Shown here one piece after another: positions 58,870-64,000 of a DNA stretch of 64,000 bases (its first letter is position 1; the number at the start of each line of letters is the position of its first letter). The notes beneath the pieces are model-generated. The model saw nothing but the letters and a program-made list of their open reading frames with translations, searched no databases and was not told the origin of the DNA. Made by a program: the position numbers and the translations under genes. Source of the stretch: Frigidibacter sp. SD6-1 (GTDB lineage: Bacteria; Pseudomonadota; Alphaproteobacteria; Rhodobacterales; Rhodobacteraceae); NCBI RefSeq assembly GCF_030143255.1, contig NZ_JARJNR010000008.1:1-64000 (forward strand), read 5' to 3'.

Positions 58870-59139
58870 TTACTCGGCCGCCTCCGTCTTGGGGAGAACC
58901 GAGATGAAGGTGCGGCCTTTGAGGCCTTTCTTGAAGGTCACGTGGCCTTCGGTGACGGCAAAGATCGTGTGGTCACGGCCCATGCCGACGCCTTCGCCCG
59001 GGAACCAGGTGGTGCCGCGCTGGCGCACGATGATATTGCCCGGAACGGCCTTTTCGCCGCCGTAGAGCTTCACGCCAAGGCGACGGCCCGCGGAATCGCG
59101 GCCGTTACGGGAGGAACCGCCTGCTTTCTTGTGTGCCAT
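58870..59139 (-). CDS. rpmA: 50S ribosomal protein L27
   Basis: 89 residues. It begins [16 protein letters not shown] and contains [14 protein letters not shown], both L27 signatures. Its N-terminal tail reaches the peptidyl-transferase centre. It follows rplU by 14 bp. Confidence 0.98.
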   Translation of the reverse strand: MAHKKAGGSSRNGRDSAGRRLGVKLYGGEKAVPGNIIVRQRGTTWFPGEGVGMGRDHTIFAVTEGHVTFKKGLKGRTFISVLPKTEAAE

Positions 59140-59153
59140 GGGTCAGTCTCCTC

Positions 59154-59597
59154 TTACGCGTCGGCTTTTTTCGTCGCGCGCTTGGCCTTGGGGGCTTCGG
59201 CGGCAGCGGCGGGGGCGTTGTTGTGCGCGGCGCGGCGGGCGATCGCGGTGCCGGTCGCAGCTGCGACATCCGACTTGTCCGCGCCCTTGGCGAGGATCTC
59301 GGTCACACGCACCAGCGTCAGCTTCTGACGGTGGCCACGGGTGCGCTGCGAGGAATGCTTCCGGCGGCGCTTGTGGTAGGTGATGACCTTGTCGGCCTTG
59401 ATATTGTCGATGACTTCGGCCTGAACCGCGGCACCGGCCACCAGGGGCGAGCCGAGAACGGGCGCGTCGCCGCCGATCATCAGAATTTCGTTGAACTGGA
59501 CTTTGTCGCCAGCATTTGCGGCAATCAGTTCGACGCGCAGCACATCGCCCGCCTGAACCTTGTATTGCTTGCCGCCCGTCTTGAGGACCGCGAACAT
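59154..59597 (-). CDS. rplU: 50S ribosomal protein L21
   Basis: 147 residues. M-F-A-V-L-K-T-G-G-K-Q-Y-K-V opens the L21 domain (1-103). The remaining 45 residues are an Ala/Lys-rich tail (A-K-R-A-T-K-K-A-D-A at the end), an extension common in Alphaproteobacteria. The ATG at 59597 is the conserved start. The 193-bp upstream gap (59598-59790) holds the ccdA terminator and the rplU promoter. Confidence 0.97.
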   Translation of the reverse strand: MFAVLKTGGKQYKVQAGDVLRVELIAANAGDKVQFNEILMIGGDAPVLGSPLVAGAAVQAEVIDNIKADKVITYHKRRRKHSSQRTRGHRQKLTLVRVTEILAKGADKSDVAAATGTAIARRAAHNNAPAAAAEAPKAKRATKKADA

Positions 59598-59710
59598 GGG
59601 TCTTTCCTTCATCGGTTTCCGCGCCCTTCGGCCCCGTTTCCGGCGTTTGTCGGCTTGTCGCCGCCTCGGACAGCGCGCCCTCTCTCGAAGGCGTCATTGC
59701 AAAGAAATGG

Positions 59711-59736
59711 CCGGGCGAGTCGGATGACTTGCCCGG
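59711..59736 (-). terminator. Terminator of ccdA
   Basis: On the minus strand CCGGGCAAGTC pairs with GACTCGCCCGG (one G-T pair) around ATCC, followed by CCATTTCTTT. It lies 55 bases after the ccdA stop and upstream of rplU. Confidence 0.6.
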
Positions 59737-59790
59737 ACCGGGGGCTTATCGGCGAGCGGGGACGCGAAGTCAAGGGCCGAAGGCTTCTTC

Positions 59791-60543
59791 TCAGCCAAGC
59801 AGTTCAAGGCCCGGGAAGGTCTCCAAAAGCCAGTAAGAGAAGCGCGAGAGGGAATTGGTGATCAGCGCCAGCCCGACGATGATGAGAAGAAGCCCCATTG
59901 CCTTTTCGATCAGACCCATGTGGCGCTTAACCCGCGCCATCGCATCCATCGCCCGTCCGATGAAAAGCGCGGCCAGAAGGAACGGCAGGCCGAGGCCGAT
60001 CGCATAGATCGCCAGCAGCGTCGCGCCGCGCCCGACCGAGGCTTCGGAGGCGGCGATCGACAGGATCGCGCTCAGTTGCGGGCCGATACAGGGCGTCCAG
60101 CCGAAGGCGAAGGCGAGGCCCAGCACATAGGCGCCAAAGGCCGACCCGCCCCTGTCGCCGGCATCGAGCCTCGCTTCGCGGTCGAGGAAGGGGATGCGGA
60201 AGACACGCAGGAAATGCAGGCCGAGGAGGATGACCACCACACCGGAAACCTTGGTGAGCACGGGCTGATACTGCAGGAAAGCGCGCCCGAAGGCGGAGGC
60301 GGCGGCGCCCATGAGAAGGAAAACCGTGGAAAGGCCGAGCACGAAGAAAAGCGCGGGCAGGACGACCGAGCGCCTGCGCCCCGAGGCGCCGGTCAGATCG
60401 CCCATGCTGATCCCGCCCATATAGGCCAGATAGGGCGGCACCACCGGCAGGACGCAGGGGCTGAGGAACGACAGTATCCCCGCCGCCAGCGCGATGAGCG
60501 CGCCAAGCCCGAAACCTGCGTCCATGATCGACGTGTCAAACAT
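59791..60543 (-). CDS. ccdA: Cytochrome c biogenesis protein CcdA
   Basis: 250 residues with about six helices. G-I-L-S-F-L-S-P-C-V-L-P-V-V-P-P-Y (about 23-39) and G-W-T-P-C-I-G-P-Q-L (near 160) carry the two redox Cys. CcdA shuttles electrons from cytosolic thioredoxin to periplasmic proteins that mature cytochrome c. Divergent from the tusA-like gene. Confidence 0.94.
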   Translation of the reverse strand: MFDTSIMDAGFGLGALIALAAGILSFLSPCVLPVVPPYLAYMGGISMGDLTGASGRRRSVVLPALFFVLGLSTVFLLMGAAASAFGRAFLQYQPVLTKVSGVVVILLGLHFLRVFRIPFLDREARLDAGDRGGSAFGAYVLGLAFAFGWTPCIGPQLSAILSIAASEASVGRGATLLAIYAIGLGLPFLLAALFIGRAMDAMARVKRHMGLIEKAMGLLLIIVGLALITNSLSRFSYWLLETFPGLELLG

Positions 60544-60646
60544 GTCTCTGCCATAGCCGAGGCCGTGCCCGCCGTCACGCCGCCTTTCGCTGACTGGCTA
60601 TCACAAGCCCGTGGACTTTTCGCCGCATCCCGCCTAACCGGCAGGC

Positions 60647-60892
60647 ATGACCAAAGACGCCGAGATCGATGCGACCGGGCTTCTTTGCCCCCTGCCCGTC
60701 CTGAAGGCCCAGAAGCGCCTCAGGCCGATGGCGCCGGGCGAAGTGCTGCGGCTTCAGGCGACAGACCCGGCCTCCTGGGTGGATGTGCCGCATTTCTGCG
60801 CGACCGCCGGTCACCGGTTGATCGAGGCGACCGACCAGGGGGGCGTGAAGACCTATCTGATCGAGCGCGGTCCCGGGTCTTCCGAAGACTGA
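60647..60892 (+). CDS. TusA/SirA-family sulfurtransferase
   Basis: 81 residues. D-A-T-G-L-L-C-P-L-P-V-L-K-A (about 8-21) contains the C-P-x-P motif whose Cys carries the persulfide. TusA-like proteins pass sulfur to tRNA thiolation, molybdenum cofactor or sulfur oxidation systems. The partner is not evident here. A terminator follows. Confidence 0.9.
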   Translation: MTKDAEIDATGLLCPLPVLKAQKRLRPMAPGEVLRLQATDPASWVDVPHFCATAGHRLIEATDQGGVKTYLIERGPGSSED

Positions 60893-60904
60893 GACCGAAA
60901 AGCA

Positions 60905-60931
60905 AAACCCCGGCGCATGGCGCCGGGGTTT
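60905..60931 (+). terminator. Terminator between tusA-like gene and rne
   Basis: AAACCCCGGCGC pairs perfectly with GCGCCGGGGTTT around ATG. It lies between convergent genes and can serve both strands; the flanking A and T bases extend it. Confidence 0.85.
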
Positions 60932-60955
60932 GCCGTTTCGTTTGCCGTTTCGTTT
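60932..60955. repeat. Two 12-bp direct repeats
   Basis: GCCGTTTCGTTT occurs twice in tandem, plus a partial third copy (GCCG), just after the hairpin and 10 bp before the rne stop. Confidence 0.8.
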
Positions 60956-60965
60956 GCCGGTGACG

Positions 60966-63719
60966 TCAGCGGCCGAGCGACCACCAGCCGCGCTTCTTCT
61001 GCTTCGGCTCGTCGCTGTCGGCTGGCGTTTCCGCCGCGACCGGATCGGGCTGAAGCCCTTCGGTGGCAAGCGCCACCTGCGGTTCAGGAACCGGCGTCGG
61101 CTCAGGCGCTGCGGGCGGGGTCTCGATGGTCGTCTCTACCGCAGGTGCCGTTTCCGCAACCGCCGCCTTCTTGGCGCGCGAGCGCGCAGGCTTTGCCTTC
61201 GGCGCCGGAGCTTCGGCCGCAGGTGCCTCAGCCGCTGCCGCGGGCGAAGCCTCGGTCGAGCCCTCGGGGGCTAGTTCAACCGCAGCCTCGGCCTTCTTCG
61301 CCCGCGTCCGGCGCGCTTTCGGCTTTTCGACCGCCGCCTCCGCCGGAGCCTCGGTCGCAGGTTCAGCCGCAGGTTCAGCCTTGGCCATCGCAGGTTCGGC
61401 AGCAGCCGTCTCAGCAGCCTCAGCCGCCTTCACTTCCGCCTCGGCAGGATGGTCGGACTTGCGCGAACGGCCGCCGCGGCTGCGGCTGCGTTTGGGTTTG
61501 GCAACTGAGGCCTCTGCCTCGGCGGCGGGCTCGTCGTTGCCTTCGGCCTCCTCGCCAGCGCCATCATCGGCATCCTCACCGCTCTCGTCATCACCAGCGC
61601 CCGCCTCGGCGCCCTGCGCCTCGGCCTCGCCGTCGCGACCCCCGCGCCGGCGGCGCCGGCGGCGGCGCTTCTTCTTGCGACCGGGTTCGCCATCGCCATC
61701 GCCGCCGCGTGCCTCGGCCCGGGCTTCGCCCCGGCTCTCGGTCGTCGCCACGGCCTCGGCGGCCTCGTCTTCGACATCCTCCTCCGGCTCTTCCTCCGGC
61801 TCGTCCATCGCCGTCGTGTTCACCGAGACGACCGGCGAGAGGTTTTCCGGCACGACCCGCGTCGCGGTCTTGAACTTCTCGAGGCTGAAATCGGGGCTGA
61901 CCAGCGAGGGATCGGCCTCGATCCGGACCGACAGGCCATAGCGGGCTTCGATCTGGGCTATATGCTCGCGCTTCTGGTTCATCAGATAGTTGGCGACCGC
62001 GACCGGCGCCTTGACCAGAACCTCGCGTGACCGCTTGCGGGTGCCCTCTTCCTCGATCTGGCGCAGGATCGACAGGGCAAGCGAGTCATCCGAGCGGATG
62101 ATCCCCGTCCCATGGCAATGGGCGCAAGGCTGCGTGGTCGATTCCAGCATGCCCGGCCGCAGGCGCTGGCGCGACATTTCCAGAAGCCCGAAGCCCGAGA
62201 TGCGGCCGACCTGGATGCGGGCGCGGTCGGTCTTCAGCTTTTCCTTCAGCCGCTTCTCGACGGAGGCGTTGTTCTTCCGCTCCTCCATGTCGATGAAGTC
62301 GATGACAATAAGGCCCGCAAGGTCGCGCAAACGCAGTTGGCGGGCGATCTCTTCGGCCGCCTCAAGATTGGTCTTGAGCGCGGTTTCCTCGATCGAGCCT
62401 TCCTTGGTCGCGCGGCCGGAGTTCACGTCGATCGCGACAAGCGCCTCGGTCACGCCGATGACGATATAGCCGCCCGATTTCAGCTGGACGACCGGGTTGA
62501 ACATGCCGCCGAGGTAGCTTTCCACCTGATAGCGCGCGAAAAGCGGCATCTGTTCGGTGTAGAGCTTCACGTTCTTGGCGTGGGACGGCATGATCATCTT
62601 CATGAAGTCCTTGGCGGCGCGATAGCCCTTGTCGCCCTCGACCAGAACCTCCTCGATATCCTTGTTGTAAAGGTCGCGGATCGTCCGCTTGATCAGGTCG
62701 CCCTCCTCGTAGATCGGCGCGGGCGCGATCGATTTCAGCGTCAGGTCGCGGACCTGTTCCCACAGCCGCATCAGATATTCATAGTCGCGCTTGATCTCGG
62801 CCTTGGTGCGCTGCGATCCGGCGGTGCGGATGATGAGACCAGCGCCATCCGGCACTTCCAGATCGCCCGCGATGTCCTTCAGCTTCTTCCGATCGGCCGC
62901 ATTGGTGATCTTGCGGGAAATCCCGCCACCGCGCGCGGTGTTGGGCATCAGCACGCAATAGCGGCCGGCGAGCGACAGGTAGGTGGTCAGCGCTGCGCCC
63001 TTGTTGCCGCGCTCTTCCTTCACGACCTGGACCAGCATGATCTGGCGGACCTTGATCACTTCCTGGATCTTGTAGCGGCGCGGGCGCGGCTTCCTCGGCT
63101 GACGGATTTCCTCGGCCACATCCTCTTCGGCGACCGATTCGATCTCGGGGTCGCTGTCGGCCGCGTGGTCGGCCGCGACATAGGGCTCTTCGCCGTTGCC
63201 GTTCGCGGGTTCGACGGCGTCCTGCGCCCCGACGGCCCCGACGGCCTCGTCGGCCTCGTCGGCGGCGCGGACCTGCGCCTCGCCTTCGTCTTCGCCGAGG
63301 TCGATGACCGTCATGCCGGGGATGTCATCGCTGGACCGCTTGAGGTCGCCGGCATCGGCGGCCTGCGCCTTCGCCCCGCCCCGCTGGCGACGGCGCGAGC
63401 GGCCGTGCTCCTCCGCCTCCATCGCCTCGGCATAGGCCTTTTCCTCGGCCAGGAGCGCCTGCCGGTCGGCGACGGGGATCTGGTAGTAGTCGGGATGGAT
63501 TTCCGAGAAGGCGAGGAAGCCGTGACGGTTTCCGCCGTAATCCACGAAGGCTGCCTGCAGCGAGGGTTCGACCCGCGTGACCTTCGCCAGATAGATGTTT
63601 CCGGCCAGTTGCCGCTTGTTTACGGTCTCAAAATCAAATTCTTCGACCTTGTTGCCGTCCACCACCACGACGCGGGTCTCTTCCGCGTGGGTGGCATCGA
63701 TAAGCATTTTCGTTGCCAT
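60966..63719 (-). CDS. rne: Ribonuclease E
   Basis: 917 residues. The N-terminal catalytic half has an S1 domain split by an acidic/Ala insertion (about 95-220, E-E-D-V-A-E-E at its end), the usual state in Alphaproteobacteria. Then come the active-site Asps in V-A-I-D-V-N-S-G-R and V-I-D-F-I-D-M, and the zinc link C-A-H-C-H-G-T-G (near 545). The C-terminal 270 residues are Ala/Glu/Lys-rich and disordered (basic patch K-K-K-R-R-R-R-R-R-R), the degradosome and RNA-binding scaffold. It starts mRNA decay and rRNA/tRNA maturation at the inner membrane. Confidence 0.96.
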   Translation of the reverse strand: MATKMLIDATHAEETRVVVVDGNKVEEFDFETVNKRQLAGNIYLAKVTRVEPSLQAAFVDYGGNRHGFLAFSEIHPDYYQIPVADRQALLAEEKAYAEAMEAEEHGRSRRRQRGGAKAQAADAGDLKRSSDDIPGMTVIDLGEDEGEAQVRAADEADEAVGAVGAQDAVEPANGNGEEPYVAADHAADSDPEIESVAEEDVAEEIRQPRKPRPRRYKIQEVIKVRQIMLVQVVKEERGNKGAALTTYLSLAGRYCVLMPNTARGGGISRKITNAADRKKLKDIAGDLEVPDGAGLIIRTAGSQRTKAEIKRDYEYLMRLWEQVRDLTLKSIAPAPIYEEGDLIKRTIRDLYNKDIEEVLVEGDKGYRAAKDFMKMIMPSHAKNVKLYTEQMPLFARYQVESYLGGMFNPVVQLKSGGYIVIGVTEALVAIDVNSGRATKEGSIEETALKTNLEAAEEIARQLRLRDLAGLIVIDFIDMEERKNNASVEKRLKEKLKTDRARIQVGRISGFGLLEMSRQRLRPGMLESTTQPCAHCHGTGIIRSDDSLALSILRQIEEEGTRKRSREVLVKAPVAVANYLMNQKREHIAQIEARYGLSVRIEADPSLVSPDFSLEKFKTATRVVPENLSPVVSVNTTAMDEPEEEPEEDVEDEAAEAVATTESRGEARAEARGGDGDGEPGRKKKRRRRRRRRGGRDGEAEAQGAEAGAGDDESGEDADDGAGEEAEGNDEPAAEAEASVAKPKRSRSRGGRSRKSDHPAEAEVKAAEAAETAAAEPAMAKAEPAAEPATEAPAEAAVEKPKARRTRAKKAEAAVELAPEGSTEASPAAAAEAPAAEAPAPKAKPARSRAKKAAVAETAPAVETTIETPPAAPEPTPVPEPQVALATEGLQPDPVAAETPADSDEPKQKKRGWWSLGR

Positions 63720-64000
63720 TGTAGGTTCCAGACGCCAACAGCCGCCCCACCCCTGGCGGGGCCGGACGGCGATCGACGGTTTTTGCTAAGGCGATGGCGC
63801 GCGCAGACAGGTTCGGGGCGGCCTCTCGCCGTCCCCCAAGTTCCTGCCCGATCAGCGCGCGTTGCATCGCGGTTCTCATTTCCCGGAGGGTTTAGACCCT
63901 CCTGTTCTTCCGCCCGGACCTGCGCCCGGACAATGCCTTGGGCCTTCCGGCCCTTCATCCGCAAACGCGCGTCCCGACCGGTGGGGGCCTGGGATCGCGC
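63720..64000 (-). promoter_or_regulatory. rne leader/promoter region
   Basis: 281 bp upstream of rne without a supported gene. On the minus strand a hairpin (GGAGGGT pairs with ACCCTCC around CTAA, 63885-63902) lies about 170 bp before the start. A long structured leader fits the known feedback of RNase E on its own message, but this is inferred. Confidence 0.4.

Noticed and set aside
60932-60955. Start of a CRISPR or satellite array
   Set aside because: Only two 12-bp units plus four bases and no spacers; a simple tandem duplication.

Overview
The window is a GC-rich chromosomal segment of an alphaproteobacterium, most likely a member of the Rhodobacterales (Rhodobacteraceae/Paracoccaceae). 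The evidence is a CckA-ChpT phosphorelay pair, a recA gene with a GTTC-N7-GTTC SOS box, ornithine-lipid genes olsBA, an accB-accC-aat-DUF2155-mlaD-NDUFA12 block, rplU-rpmA-obgE-proBA, a DUF502 membrane protein and an ScfR-type XRE regulator. No tRNA or rRNA gene, CRISPR array, insertion sequence, integrase or prophage was seen; almost all of the window looks like core chromosome.

Region 1 (about 1-20.1 kb) is dominated by pyrimidine salvage and catabolism. psuK-psuG turn pseudouridine into uracil and ribose 5-phosphate. preT-preA (18735-20069 and 17336-18637) reduce uracil to dihydrouracil. hydA (9127-10581) opens the ring, a carbamoyl-amidase/beta-ureidopropionase (11106-12356) releases beta-alanine, and an omega-amino-acid aminotransferase (14591-15916) can move the amino group to pyruvate. 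An NMT1-type ABC transporter (5214-9091) with an embedded SMR-like four-helix protein lies in the same transcription unit. Two RutR-family TetR regulators flank the cluster, and RutR-like palindromes (TTGACCA-NN-TGGTCAA type) lie upstream of the amidase operon (two) and of preT (one). A 63-bp duplication of the amidase 3' end brackets a palindromic DPG-type repeat inside this operon. WcaF-like, cupin and GNAT genes fill gaps.

Region 2 (20.3-31.1 kb) carries acetyl-CoA carboxylase accBC, aat, a DUF2155 protein, mlaD, an NDUFA12-like protein, a penicillin-binding protein 1A gene, an amidase (amiC), a DsbA-like protein, recA with its SOS box, and a sulfotransferase-like gene. Three perfect palindromes in a row separate the PBP1A and NDUFA12 genes.

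Region 3 (31.1-42.3 kb) contains cckA with a CtrA-type box in front of it, rsmB, guaB, a glutamine amidotransferase, a TehA/TDT-type transporter, an EamA exporter, a FadL-type outer-membrane channel, a P-loop ATPase and a MetA protein whose specificity residue suggests acetyl-CoA rather than succinyl-CoA.

Region 4 (42.3-53.6 kb) holds clpX-clpP, an amidase followed by a potABCD-like polyamine ABC operon, a CbiX-like protein, a small membrane protein, olsB-olsA, a DUF3553 protein and chpT. Region 5 (53.6-64 kb) holds proA, proB, obgE, two GNAT genes, rpmA, rplU, ccdA, tusA and rne (RNase E). Several small intergenic repeat families recur through the window; they are listed as features and discussed as findings.
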